A stretch of DNA of 64,000 bases from Aradus depressus. Lineage: Eukaryota; Arthropoda; Insecta; Hemiptera; Aradidae. The position numbers and the translations under genes are program-made. Of this stretch, positions 51,706-62,625 are shown piece after piece (within the stretch, counting starts at the first letter, position 1; every line of letters begins with the position of its first letter). The stretch lies in contig OY759222.1 of NCBI GenBank assembly GCA_963662175.1, positions 2,338,713-2,402,712 of the forward strand, given 5' to 3'. The notes beneath the pieces are model-generated. The model saw nothing but the letters and a program-made list of their open reading frames with translations, was not told where the DNA came from and made no database searches.

Positions 51706-52656
51706 AGATATTTCTTTGAATGATGAAAATATGGAGAAGCTAAAGAATGCGGCAGAAAATTTCGAAACGTATATTAATGGTTCGTGTAATGCTGATTGAA
51801 AAAATTGTACAAAGTAATCGAAAAACAGGATTCCTTGGCATAACATATGGCATAATCATATGCCTAAGGAATATATTTCTGTTATTTGATCAATTGAAGA
51901 AATTAGGACTTACCTATTTATTAACTTACAAGCTATCACAAGACTATCTTGAAACATTTTTTAGTGTCATTCTTAGCCGTGAGGGTTTCAATAACAATCC
52001 AAACGCCATTAAGTTTAGAAGTGCATACAAGCGTCTTCTTATACGTCACGAATTAAAAGATTTTGCTAATGGTCATTGATGGTAATTGTTTATTTGACAA
52101 AATAGTCATTTTACACGTGACAAATAGGCAAAACAACAAAAAATCCTACAGGTAATCATAGCGATCTAAACTTCAATTTGCCGTTTCGGGAGTTAGATGC
52201 TTTTGTACATTTTGTTGTTTTGTACATTTCAGACTTCGTCGCGTATAAATTATCAAAAAAAAAGTTCAAATACAAAATTTGTCTTTCTCAATTAACAGGC
52301 ATACCAAATTCACAATGACTTTATTATCACAAATAAAAAATCACGGTTCATATATAACGCCATCTTCCGACGTAATAGCTATTTGCAAAGTTAGCGAACA
52401 GATTATCCGAAAATATCAATCAGAGTTAACACAATCAAATATTAAGAAAGGTTTAATGAACAAAATTTTTAATCACATTGGAATGAGATTTGATAATAAA
52501 GCAATGAATGATCATATTCTAACCCAAGATATTTTGGATAATCATCTTACGCAACTTTATAAATATGTTATAGAGTTATATTTAAAGGTACATTATAAAG
52601 GTAAAAAAAATGTTTTTATAAGGCAAAAATATACCAAACTTTTATTAGGTATTTAA
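51706..52656 (+). pseudogene. P-element/THAP9-type transposase, C-terminal part, frameshifted
   Basis: Starting right at the Polinton edge, one frame reads SLNDENMEKLKNAAENF and breaks near 51795. Another frame takes up with RKTGFLGITYGI and then LTYKLSQDYLETFFSVI, SREGFNNNPNAIKF and YKRLLIRHEL, a signature of P-element and THAP9 transposases. After a probable intron (about 52080-52300, ending CAATTAACAG), the frame from 52316 continues with IKNHGSYITPSS and DNHLTQLYKYVIELYLKVHY, like the P-type C-terminus. The THAP finger and N-terminal half are not in the window on this side. The Polinton may have inserted into it. Confidence 0.75.
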
Positions 52657-53005
52657 AAATCAATAATTTGAATAATGTATTTTTATGTAAATATATAAAC
52701 AATAAATTATGTGTTGTTAAATATTACATTTTGTGGGTTGGTCTGCTATTACTCTATATCCTTAACCTAAATCCTCCCTCCTTCAATACCAAATGTTAAT
52801 CCGAGATCTATCTTTTATATACATTTAAATACTCTATCATGTAATTCATATAGTATTGAGCTAAAATAATAAGTTACCTATATTCATCAAAATAATTGCT
52901 TATAAAATACAATAGTTTTATTTTTTTTTAAATTCAATAATATTTTTGTATGTACATTCATTATATGTTTATTTTGAAATGTCAAATAAAACCAAATGTC
53001 AAATA
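52657..53005. other. AT-rich spacer
   Basis: No gene seen. Confidence 0.5.
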
Positions 53006-53239
53006 GAACTGTTTTGTTCCGAAATGTCAGTAGCCGTGTGCTGTCAAGGACTCACTCCATGCTATATTGGACAGACGTGTGCTAACAGAGGGAGAAGTAA
53101 CGTTTTGTTCAGGAGTGTCTGAGAACTGTTTTGTTCTGAAATGTCAGTAGCCGTGTGCTGTCAAGGACTCACTCCGTGCCATATTGGACAGACGTGTGCT
53201 AACAGAAGGAGAAGTAACGTTTTGTTCAGGAGTGTTCAA
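53006..53239. repeat. 117-bp tandem duplication
   Basis: GAACTGTTTTGTTC begins at 53006 and 53123. Both copies contain AAATGTCAGTAGCCGTGTGC, CAAGGACTCACTCC and GACAGACGTGTGCTAACAGA with few differences. Confidence 0.9.
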
Positions 53240-53261
53240 GAGTGTCTGAGAGCTGTTTCAA

Positions 53262-53325
53262 CGCCGAAATGTGTTGCAGGAGGAAACACTGTTAAACTGA
53301 ATTTTGTCATCGTTCAAACATGGTA
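53262..53325 (+). pseudogene. Degraded copy of the secreted-protein exon at 57744
   Basis: The stretch GGAAACACTGTTAAACTGAA and on to TTTTGTCATCGTTC matches 57838-57875 almost base for base, in the same translation (GNTVKLNFVIV). The signal-peptide half is replaced by the tandem duplication on its left, and the exon end is altered (AAACATGGTAAC). Confidence 0.7.
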
Positions 53326-53719
53326 ACTGAGTGTATGGAAATAGACTCGGTAGACAAGTTCACAATGCTGACGTAGGTACCCTGTTTTTCTATTCCAGAA
53401 GAGGGTATAGATGACAGAAAATTTCAGACCACCTTGTTATGGTGAAGGCTACACATACACATATATGATCGTTCCATTTTGAAGCGGCATAAGTGTATTT
53501 TATTTCCAAACATGAAAGCAAGACAAAGGAAAGATTATAGAAATATATTGTAACAGAAATGTGAAGTATGCTCAGGTCACACACTGAAGGTTAGAGATTT
53601 TGAGGCTGTTTGGGTTCTGCTCATCAGAGATCTTTGGAAAAAGTGGGGATGATGAGATCTGGGAGGGGGCAGTGTAACAATCGGAGTGGGGCGAGGTGGA
53701 GAGGTGGAAGCTGAAGGCC

Positions 53720-53727
53720 TATATAAG
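53720..53727 (+). promoter_or_regulatory. Candidate TATA box
   Basis: TATATAAG sits in a GC-rich setting (GGCC before, CGGCCC after), about 30 bp upstream of a pyrimidine-rich start region (TCTTCTCTTCCTCTC), followed by a possible splice donor (AACAGGTTAG, about 53788). No downstream coding exon was identified. Confidence 0.4.
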
Positions 53728-53929
53728 CGGCCCGAGGTGAGAATATCTTCTCTTCCTCTCTCATATCTACTACACCTCAGCAATAACAACAGGTTAGATT
53801 CCATAACTCTATATCAGGTATCATTGGATTCGTATTCAAACAAGAAAGAATATAATAACTTTTTTCTGACACTTTTTTTGTTTTTACTTTTTAAATATTA
53901 GAAAAGAAAGAAGAATTATTTCGACCAGA

Positions 53930-54500
53930 AGAAACAAACTAAATTTTTTACACAAATTTCACAATGTCTTGGTACAATCTTGAATTGAGTCTTCGGTGCG
54001 GAATAGGCTGGCCAAGAATATAAATGGGCAAGCTCCGGGTTAATTGAAAAATTGCCTTTCCCTCCGGAGTGCAGCTCGACGGCATACAGTGGAATGGGGC
54101 CTTTGCCCTTGTTCAGTAGCCTGGTTACGGTAAGGACTTGGTAAGTCGAGGTTAGTTCGTCTTGAACTTCGATTTTTGTCAAGGAGTATGGAACCCCTCA
54201 GATAACAACGGAAGGTTTCCTATCCGCAGGGATCTGGAAGGTAGAGTATTTGACGTCGTTTGTTTGGTAAAATTAGATCAGTTTTCTACAGTCTTCAGAA
54301 GTCGTTAGGGGAATTAAAATTTTTTGTGTCGAAAGGAGATGTCTTGATAGTATTAATATTAAAACATCTGTCAGTACGTTATAGTGTTGGTCGGTGGTGA
54401 GTGCTGCGAATGAGTTGTGGTAAGTTGCAATGGATAGCGTACCTGTTCGACTAGGCTCCGAGCTGCATGGCTGCTCCAAGAGCGTTGGCAACCCATCTTC
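53930..54500 (-). pseudogene. Jockey-type LINE ORF1 (gag-like, PRE-C2HC domain) fragment
   Basis: One minus-strand frame from 54491 to 53916 is broken by stops near 54273 and 54197. It contains an N-terminal Ser/Thr-rich part, then RKPSVVI, KIEVQDELTSTYQVLTVTRL and PIPLYAVEL. This is the order of the domain that precedes zinc knuckles in jockey-clade ORF1 proteins (VVI-GLP ... EI...L...V..V.R...PLYLVEL). The zinc knuckles themselves are missing after about 53950. Not related to the RT fragment at 5.4 kb as far as I can see. Confidence 0.65.
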
Positions 54501-55604
54501 TCTTCAAGGTCTCTTCGGCTCATCTGCGTTATCTGGGTTTTCGAGTCTTGCTTTCTGTTTGTTCATTTATGATGTAAAGCTGTTTTTCAGTCGAGTGAGC
54601 TAATTTTTCCCCTCATAAACTTTGCGTGGGTAATAATAACAAAGTTATTACTTTCTTGTACATTTTTTTTTTTTTTTTTTTTCTTCAAGGCATGTCAATT
54701 ATATTGGTTATGAGGTACTACAACAGTAAAAAGGATCTCCGAGGGAGGCGAAGGGGGGAGCCAGACGGAAACCCAGTCCAGGACCCGGGGGCAACCAGGG
54801 GCGTCCCAACCAGACCAAGGGACAAGGAACGGCGAAACCAGGTGTCTCTCTATAGGCAAAGAGCTTGGGCCCTGGAGAAGTAAGCGAGGCCTGATAAGGA
54901 GGATGTGCTTGTAATGGGCACCGACCACATGCTCCAGGCCCGGGACTGTATCAGTGCAGAGAACCCGGTGGCGCCTCCCAAGCCCCCCAGGCCACCCCCA
55001 GGGCTCCACACAGAGGAATCCTTCCTGAAATTTAGTTGAAACACATATTTTTAGTAGTTTTCTGGATTTCTCCAAAAACGGTTAGTCCTATTGAAAAATT
55101 TATTCTCATCAATAATGTTCTTTATACAATTTCCAATCGCTGTTAAGTCCTTAGATTTAAGATAGGATCAATAGGACAAAAGTTACAGAGCCCCGAACAA
55201 TGTAAACTGGATGTTCATAAAGAATATTTGTAAAGAATTTTTAAATCGTAACTCATAGCAACGAAGTTTAAAACATGGCTAAGTATTGGTAGTTTTTTGA
55301 AAAATTATAAAAATTTAAAATGGGCTGAACCGCTCCTCAGCTAGGTTCGGTTAGTTTAGGGAAGGTAGCGGAAAGATTCAAAGGAGATACACGGAATAAT
55401 AAAAATAGACCCAGACCTTGGAATATAAAACGTAATCCGGTTACTAACAACTTAACCATTCTTAACTAACAATTCTAACAAAACTTGACCACATATATAA
55501 ATGGGTAACTGGAGCATAGGCTATTGGCTATACAAGACAACAACTTGCCAGTTCGGAAAGGTTGAAAATATGTACAAATCAAACTCACCAACACGTTACC
55601 AACC
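54501..55604. other. Unassigned region with T18 and a GC-rich block
   Basis: A run of about 18 T lies at 54665-54682. A GC-rich block at 54730-55020 has short frames on both strands but no recognisable domain. The poly(T) plus GC-rich block could be the 3' end of a minus-strand retroposon. Confidence 0.4.
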
Positions 55605-55865
55605 CGGAGACCTCAACGGTCTTCCGCTGTCAGGCTCCAACCCCAGTAGCACGACCAATCCGGAGACCTCAACGGTCTTCCGATGTCAGGCTCCAACCCC
55701 AGTAGCACGACCAATCCGAAGATCTCAACGGTCTTCCGCTGTCAGGCTCCAACCCCAGTAGCACGACCAATCCGGAGACCTCAACGGTCTTCCGCTGTCA
55801 GGCTCCAACCCCAGTAGCACGACCAATCCGAAGATCTCAACGGTCCTCCTCCTCCAGGCACTAAC
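55605..55865. repeat. 56-bp tandem array, about five copies
   Basis: CGGAGACCTCAACGGTC or CGAAGATCTCAACGGTC starts at 55605, 55661, 55717, 55773 and 55829, with TCAGGCTCCAACCCCAGTAG in each of the first four. The two variants of the first ten bases alternate in the last copies, suggesting a higher-order unit. Confidence 0.9.
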
Positions 55866-56125
55866 CTTCACTCTCGACTGACTAACCCCCACCCCCTTGC
55901 AATCTCCTTTTATATATTCCAGACAATACAAGAGGGTCATTTCTGGGGGCTGGTATCCGTGACTTATCAAGAAATGGTCCCTTCTTAGCTACTTCTTGGC
56001 AGGTGACTGACATCAGGTGCAAAAGGTCTTATTTAATAGTTGGTGCCTTAACACAGCCCCTTGGTTGATCACGTAGGTCATACTGGCGTCTCTTTACAAA
56101 ATTAAGAAAAATATTTGTGATGTAG
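55866..56125. other. Spacer, no gene seen
   Basis: Mixed composition, no supported feature. Confidence 0.4.
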
Positions 56126-56318
56126 TCATTACAGGACTTTCTTATACCAACAACGCTTACAGAACACTCTCTTTCCCATTCTCGAAATAATTTCATTTTG
56201 TATCTTTGAATATCTCTTGAAAGTACCTTATACCCTGTAATGTCAGTATGAAATAACTGATGGGGAGGGGGAGAGAAAATGATCTGTAAGGGTTTTGGTA
56301 TAAGAAAGTCCTGTAATG
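56126..56318. mobile_element. Possible short MITE bounded by 23-bp inverted repeats
   Basis: TCATTACAGGACTTTCTTAT and on at 56126-56148 is the exact reverse complement of 56296-56318. A related half-site (ACTTTCTTATACCAACCACG) recurs at 56682. No coding capacity, and no target duplication was recognised. Confidence 0.4.
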
Positions 56319-56986
56319 ACCACGTCAATTTTTTTTTTTTTTCAATAGACAATATTTGTTTTGTCTTTAAACAAATCGAGGGTCAAACTACTGGTATGTT
56401 AAATATTTGTATTTGCATATTTACAATCGGGTACAAGAAACCATAAGTAAATTTGTTTACTGAGTGTGTATACAAAATAATAAAAAAGGAAGACAAGAAC
56501 AATAATATTATAAATAAATAAAGTACATAAAAAACAATAAAATGTATTGTTCACCGTTTAAAAAAAATAGTTCTTGTATTTCAAAACTGGTTAAAGTCGG
56601 TTCAACGGTATATTGACAAGATAAATATTCTTCTTAAGAAAATCAGTTTTTTTTTTTTTTTTTTAAATTCTTGCGCATGGAACTTTCTTATACCAACCAC
56701 GTTTTTACATACCTATCACTCTTCCCCCTTCTTCCTTCTTCCCCTCAGCCTCCGCCTTCTCAAATTTATTTCTCCATCATTTCAAACTTACATACTGCTG
56801 AATATAAGAAAGTCACTCTCACAATTCAGTTGGACAGAAAATGGGGGAATATATTCAAGAAATTGGCAGGAATTAGAATATACAATAGTAGTTTATGTGG
56901 CGTACAAAATCATTAAATGTTCAAATTGGTGGGGGGTCGCTGTTGGGAAAGAGAGACGCCATATCATATCAGAAGATTTAACGACT
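56319..56986. other. AT-rich spacer
   Basis: No gene seen. A run of about 16 T lies at 56648-56664, and a pyrimidine-rich stretch (CTTCCCCCTTCTTCC) at about 56721-56740. Confidence 0.4.
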
Positions 56987-57271
56987 TTAGAAATATATGA
57001 ACATTTTAACACGGATATTATCATTATCAGCGGCGCAACAATCCATCTTTGTCATTATTATTCTCAGTGAAGACCTCCTGGATGAGCTTCCGTCAGTCTT
57101 GAACAGAGACCATGTACTTTGTCTTCGGGAATTCACCAATAGTCCCATTCCTTTTGCTGCTACTTCGAGCGCTAGGAACACCTTCCCCTCTGCTCTGAAG
57201 GCCCTCCCAACGATGTCCAGGTCGTCACCATAACCTAAAGGTTGAACAGTTCTATTGAAGACGGTGCTCAT
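56987..57271 (-). pseudogene. LINE reverse transcriptase fragment with GDD-type catalytic box
   Basis: The minus-strand frame reads TVQPLGYGDDLDIVGRAFRA then FLALEVAAKGMGLLVN. YxDDxDIVGR followed by a helix and MGLxVN is the RT palm and following region of RTE-like LINEs; Tyr-Ala-Asp-Asp is replaced by Tyr-Gly-Asp-Asp. Only about 60 recognisable residues remain. The flanks show no endonuclease. Confidence 0.6.
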
Positions 57272-57743
57272 AGTTTGAATGGTAATGCTATTTCAAGGTC
57301 AAGGTTAAACAAAAAGCAGGCCCTGCCTAAGGCCCTTATCAGAGGTGAACTCTCCATTAAGGCTTGCTTGTATCCGCACCATGCGCTGCATCCCATCCAT
57401 CGTAATTCGGCATATCCGAATAGGTTTTTCGGAATATCCAACTCCCCCATTACCAAGTACAATTGACTTCTATCAGCGCTATCATAGGCACTTGTCTACG
57501 AACAAATTATGAGTCTGGATCTTGTACTTTCCGGATGCCACATTGGTAGTACCCGATAATCTGCTTGGTATAGAGTAGTACATATAATAGAGTGGATAAG
57601 ATCATGTAAGCTGAAGGCAGCAAAGAGATCCCTCTACAACCTTCAAATTCCAGATGGTCTACCTTCTTGTGAATTGGGCAGATTATTCAGATGACATAAG
57701 TAAGTAATGTTGTGTTTGACTTCTGTTACAGTGAATATACAAG
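57272..57743. other. Spacer upstream of the signal-peptide exon
   Basis: No gene assigned. A possible splice acceptor (CTTCTGTTACAG, ending 57731) lies 12 bp before the exon's ATG. Confidence 0.4.
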
Positions 57744-57887
57744 ATGGAGGCCACCTCCAGTACTGCAGTCCTCGCAGCTCTCAGCTTCTGTCTTCTTATG
57801 GGTATCTGTGCTGCTGCAAACCCGCCGAAGTGTGTCGGAAAAGGAAACACTGTTAAACTGAATTTTGTCATTGTTCCTAATGGACAA
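57744..57887 (+). CDS. First coding exon of a predicted secreted protein
   Basis: ATG 57744 opens 48 codons ending at a consensus donor, GTAAGTAAT, at 57888, with phase 0. The N-terminus (MEATSSTAVLAALSFCLLMG) is a clear signal peptide, with likely cleavage after CAAA. The mature start is NPPKCVGKGNTVKLNFVIV. A splice-like acceptor precedes the ATG, so there may be a 5' UTR intron. No downstream exon was recognised in the next kilobases, which are simple repeats. It may be the start of a host gene whose remainder lies outside recognisable sequence, or an isolated duplicated exon. The family is not recognised. A partial copy at 53262 shows this exon has been duplicated locally. Confidence 0.6.
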
Positions 57888-58285
57888 GTAAGTAATGCAA
57901 GCGACAAATGAGGTATAGGGCATTCCAAGACAGTTGAGCCACTTTCGGACGCCACCTTTTCACTGTTCAGTGAAAGCGTGAAATCCGAAAAGATTGCTTT
58001 ATCATGAAAATATCTCAGAAGTATCCAGGATTATTAGAAAATATAATTCTACATCACTTTTAAACATTATCCGGTTAATTCGAACTAGAGTTGGGGGGAG
58101 GCCTAAAACAGAGAACAAAAATGTTATGATATAGTCTCTATTCTTCGACCGATTTCGTTTAAAATGAGAGTCTTTTGAGTTGTCCCTTGTCCCTCCCTAA
58201 GTGTCGTACTCAGCAACTTCTGAATTCTCAAATTTTCGATACATTCATTACATCAAAAATTATTCGCGTTTTTGAGTTGAGCACC
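57888..58285. other. Intron-like or intergenic sequence
   Basis: No gene seen. Confidence 0.4.
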
Positions 58286-58925
58286 CCTATCCTTTGATTC
58301 CCCCTTTCCTTTGATTACCCCCACTTCCTTTGATTACCCCTTTCCTTTGATTCCCCGCTTTACTTTGATTCCCTCCTCCTCCTTTGATTCCCCCTTTCCT
58401 TTGATTCAACCCCCCCTTTCATTTGATTCTCCCTATTTCTTTGATGACCCCTTTTCTTCGATTCCCCCTCCTTCGATTACCCCCCCCCCCCCACCTTCTT
58501 GGATGCTCTCTTTCCTTTGATTCCCCCCTTTCTTTTGACCCCCCCCCCCCCCCAATCCCTTGAGTCCCCCCTTTCCTTTGATTCCCCCCCTTCCTTTGAT
58601 TCCCCCCCCTTCCTTTGATTCCCCCCCTTTCCTTTGATTCCACCTTTCCTTTGAGCCCCCCCCCCCCCCTTTGAGTCCCCCTTTCCTTTGAGCCCCCCCC
58701 CCTTCCTTTGAGTCCCCCTTTCCTTTGATTCCCGCTTTACTTTGATCCCCCCCTACTCCTTTGATTCTCCCACCCCCCCTTCCTTTGAGTCTCCCCCTCC
58801 TTTGATTCACCCCTTCCTTTGATACCCTCCTCCTTTGTTTCCCCCTTTTCCTTTGATTCCTCCCTTTTCTTTGATTCCCCCACTCCCTTGATTCCCCCCA
58901 CTCCTTTAATACCCCCTTTCCGTCA
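58286..58925. repeat. C-rich minisatellite (TCCTTTGATTCCCCC-like)
   Basis: About 40 variants of a roughly 13-17 bp unit, TTCCTTTGATTCCCCC, with C runs of variable length up to about 14. The 165-residue minus-strand frame over it (GG-K-rich) is a product of the repeat. The opposite strand is G-rich enough to fold into quadruplexes. Confidence 0.95.
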
Positions 58926-59164
58926 GTCAATTTAACTTAAAGTCGACAGTTGTCTTTCTTATGGGGTTTTGTATTTACATATACATTTTCTTATCGATAA
59001 ATTCACTAAATCAGAGTTTTAGCATCAAACCATTACCAAACCTCCTCTCCCTCCTTTCGGTTGATTTCGCTGAAACCAATAGGTGTCAAACTTATGGGGC
59101 TCTGGATACACATCTCAACATTGTGTTGGTGAAAGTGTGGGAAACAGGGGAAGAAGCATAAAAT

Positions 59165-59413
59165 TGGTTTTAGCACATTAACGGCCAAGCACGTAGGGCC
59201 GGAGGACCACCGTTGCACAGTTAAAACTAGCTCTGGTGTCCACCGTTGCTCGGCAAATATAACCTGTGATCACCAGCGCTGCTAAGTACTTACTAATCTG
59301 GGTGTCCGCCGTTGCGCAAATACTAGCTTAGGTGTCCAATGTTGTTCAGCAAATACCGTCCCCAATGTTGTTCCGAAAATACTTGCTAAGACGTCTACCG
59401 TTGCATGACAAAT

Positions 59414-59420
<7 letters not shown>
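59165..59420. repeat. Satellite array, about 34-bp related units (left block)
   Basis: Degenerate units of the type CAAATACTAGCTTAGGTGTC followed by CACCGTTGCTCGG-like sequence. The array continues after the LINE insertions at 60740 and 62625. Its last 14 bases (59407-59420, GACAAATACTAGCT) are duplicated at 60740-60753. Confidence 0.8.
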
Positions 59421-59464
<44 letters not shown>

Positions 59465-60739
59465 GGTTGCCGACCTCTAGTGGAGGCCACGACACCATCG
59501 CCGAATCGTCGGGGAAAAAGGGAGGCCTAACAAATTTATTTACAAAATTCAAATACTAAATAAGTACATAATTAAAAATGCAGAACATCTGATGCTGTGG
59601 TAGGCTAGGAGCGACCGCTGCCGACCATCTGCCACGATCAGCGGTCACTCCCAGCCCACCTTAATTTTCTTGGCGGCCCGAGAGAGCTCGGGATAAATGT
59701 AGGGCGATCGCTAATTGTGGTTCATTACGGTGCCGGGGACGACTGCAGGCCTCCCTGGCGCAGGGTCAAAATGCTTGCTTCTTTCTCCGCCAGGAGGCGA
59801 CAAATCGGCTGAACATTGGGTAGCCGGTTTCCGTCATCAGCTGCCGCAGGTCGAGTCCCAGATACGATCCTGTCCCGCGTATCAACTCCACCCTAGGCCC
59901 GTCGTACAGCGGACATTCGAGGACCACGTGCTCCGCAGTCTCGACCCCGCCGCACGAGCAGTTCGGGTTGTTCTTCCTCTTAAAGAAGAACAGCTTGGAG
60001 TTGAAATCTCCGTGACCTGATAGTATCTGGGACATCCAGTGGTCAGGCAGTATCCAAGTAGAGTCCAGACGTACCCGGATTTCCGGTAAATATGCGTAGG
60101 TCGTTCGGCCATCCGATGATCGTGACCACCGCTGTTGCCATTTCTCCACTATCCATTCCTGGACTATGTCCCTGCAACGCTCCGGTCTGGACTGTCCGCG
60201 CATCTCTTCCTCCAGGGCTAGACGTAAAGGCTCATCTATATCTGCTCCTAAGGGCAAGTTGCGTCTACAATAGTACGAGGCGACAGCCCCGTCCAAGACT
60301 AAGTCTATTGGCGGAGCTCCTGCCAGCACCTGTAGCGCAGCCGTAGAGACAGTACGATAGGCCTTTGTAACCCTTAAAAGGGCTGCTCTCTGGGCTTGCA
60401 CAAGGATAACGCGTCGCCGCTTCGTGGGACGATGCCACCACCCAGCAGCGGCGTACCTTGCTACAGCCTCGAATACTCGAGTGTAGATGATTCTACACGC
60501 AGAATAGCCGAGGCCCCACGTCGCGCGGGCTAGGCAGCTCAAAGCGTTGAAAGTGGCGGTAGTCCTTTCTTTAATGGCAACAACGTGGGGCGTCACGTTG
60601 AGGCCCGGCCCGATCCGCACTCCGAGATAAGTGACCGTTGCCGGGCTCTCAATGCGGCGTCCGTGGATTTTGATTACCAGGGGGTGTCGGGCGTTGGTTC
60701 TCCCTCTCATCAGCAAAGCCGAGGTCTTGCTAGGAGAGA
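59421..60739 (-). mobile_element. 5'-truncated R1-like LINE inserted in satellite DNA
   Basis: On the minus strand the 3' end is a poly(A) of 43 (T's at 59421-59463) preceded by a UTR with GACGATTCGGCGATGGTGTC. The 5' truncation is at 60739, inside the RT region. Flanked by the exact 14-bp duplication GACAAATACTAGCT (59407-59420 and 60740-60753), the expected product of target-primed reverse transcription into the satellite. Confidence 0.93.
59766..60739 (-). pseudogene. R1-like ORF2 C-terminal part
   Basis: From 60739 down to 59766 the frame is open for about 320 residues. It begins just after the RT catalytic region at LSPSKTSALLMRGRTNARHP, continues with thumb and linker sequence (VTYLGVRIGPG) and ends with the R1-type zinc motif CSCGGVETAEHVVLEC. 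Codons upstream of 60739 in the same frame are satellite and opposite-strand LINE, not ORF2. Without the endonuclease and catalytic box it cannot move. Confidence 0.88.
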
Positions 60740-60774
60740 GACAAATACTAGCTGTGGTGCCCAGCCAACGAGAC

Positions 60775-62625
60775 ATCAGGAATGCTGTCCGTACTTGGCC
60801 GGATACGGAGAACGCACCTGATTGAGTCGAGATTGACCTGAGCTTGGCGGTTGGGAGGCAGAAGAGTGGCGGCGCCCCTGGGAGCGATCTCATAGACGCC
60901 GCTATAATCAACAAAGCTTTCCCGACCATCAAGTCGGATCTCTTACTACTGTATAACTCTGTTTGTTAAGCCTGGTGATAGGGACCTTTCCCTGGCAGGG
61001 AGCCACAGACCACACAGCCTGCTCCCCGTCTTCGGTAAAGTATTGGAGACTCTTATCTTTAATGGAATTCGGGCCCTGGTACATGCCTTTGTATCCCATA
61101 GACAGTTCGGTGGCTTGAGGGCAGGTCCGCCGAGGATGCTTTGATGATGCTGAGGGCGGATGTGGGGAATGACGGTAGGAAATGTGCCCTATGTGTCTTC
61201 TTTGACATCGCGTCGGCCTTCGACTGCGCCTGGTGGCCTGCCATCCTCACGCGACTGCGGGCTGTGGGACTGCCTGGGAATGTGTTTGGGTTTATATCCA
61301 GCTTCCTCAGCGATCGATCTGCGACCATGAGTCAGCTATACGCTAGCACTACAGTGGACGTCACTACAGGCTGTCCTCAGGGCTCGGTCCTCGGACCGAT
61401 ACTTTGGGCCATACTCTTTGACGGACTGCTCCGTGATCTCGAGGGCCGTGGATATAAGGCAATCGCCTACGTCGACGACCTCGTCGTTACTGGTGCACGC
61501 TGATAGTCGAGCTGCACTAACCCTTCGCGCCCAAGCCGCCATAAACGATATAGACAACTGGTGTTTCGCCAACAAACTGGCTCTCTCTCCTAGCAAGACC
61601 TCGGCTTTGCTGATGAAAGAGAGAACCGACGCCCGACACCCCACATGCCCCACGTTGTTGTCATTAAAGAAAGGACCACCGCCACTTTCAACGCTCTGAG
61701 CTGCCTAGCCCGCGTGACGTGGGGCCTCCGCTACTCTGCGTGTAGAATCATCTACACTGGAGTATTTGAGGCTGTAGCAAGGTACGCCGCTGCTGGGTGG
61801 TGGAAGCGGCGTTGCGTGATCCTTGTGCAAGCCCAGAGAGGAGCCCTTTTAAGGGTTACAAAGGCCTATCGTACTGTCTCTATGGCTGCCCTACAGGTGC
61901 TGGCAGGAGCTCCACCCATAGACTTAGTCTTGGACGGGGCTGTCGCCTCGTACTATTGTAGACGCAATTTGCCTTTAGGAGCAGATATAGATGAGCCTTT
62001 ACGTCTAGCCCTGGAGGAAGAGATGCGCGGACAGTCCAGACCGGAGCGTTGCAGGGACATAGTCCAGGAATGGATACTGGAGAAATGGCAACAGCGGTGG
62101 TCACAATCATCAGATGGCCGAACGACCTATGCATATTTACGGGAAATCCGGGTACGTCTGGACTCTACTTGGATACTGCCTGACCACTGGATGTCCCAGA
62201 TACTATCAAGTTACGGAGATTTTAACTCCAAACTGTTCTTCTTTAAGAGGAAGAACAACCCGAACTATTCGTGCTTCGGGGTCGAGACTGCGGAGTACGT
62301 GGTCCTCGAATGCCCGCTGTACGACGGGCCTAGGGTGGAGTTGATACGAGGGACAGGATCGTATCTGGGACTCGACCTACGGTAGCTGGTGACGGAAACC
62401 GGCTATTCAATGTTCAACAGATTTGTCGCCTCCTGGCGGAGAAAGAAGCAAGCATTTTGACCCTGCGCCGGGGAGGCCTACAGTCGTCCCCGGCGCCCCG
62501 ATAACTAGTGATCGCCCTACATTTATCCCGAGCTCTCTCGACGCGCCAAGAAAATTAGGGTAGGCTGAGAGTGACCGCTGATCGTCGCAGATGGTCGGCA
62601 GCGGTCGCTCCTAGCCTACCACAGC
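60775..62625 (+). pseudogene. Second R1-like LINE copy, opposite orientation, multiply broken
   Basis: The sequence starts within the region corresponding to about 12170 of the full-length element and follows it through RT: CVFFDIASAFDCAWW, GCPQGSVLGPILW and AYVDDLVVTG. The frame is lost at an internal deletion near 60950 (before the KPGDRD segment), shifts again near 61490 after the catalytic box, and loses a block near 61640. From 61645 a 246-residue frame holds the C-terminus, ending at a stop replacing a Gln codon at 62383. The 3' UTR is cut about 160 bp early at 62625, with no poly(A). Confidence 0.88.

Noticed and set aside
53916..54182. Fourth member of the FLPKRY small-protein family
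   Set aside because: The TYQVLTVTRL segment looked similar, but the whole frame matches the jockey ORF1 pre-zinc domain better and lacks the RY and YKGR motifs.
58433..58930. 165-residue Gly/Lys-rich minus-strand ORF
   Set aside because: Translation of the C-rich minisatellite.
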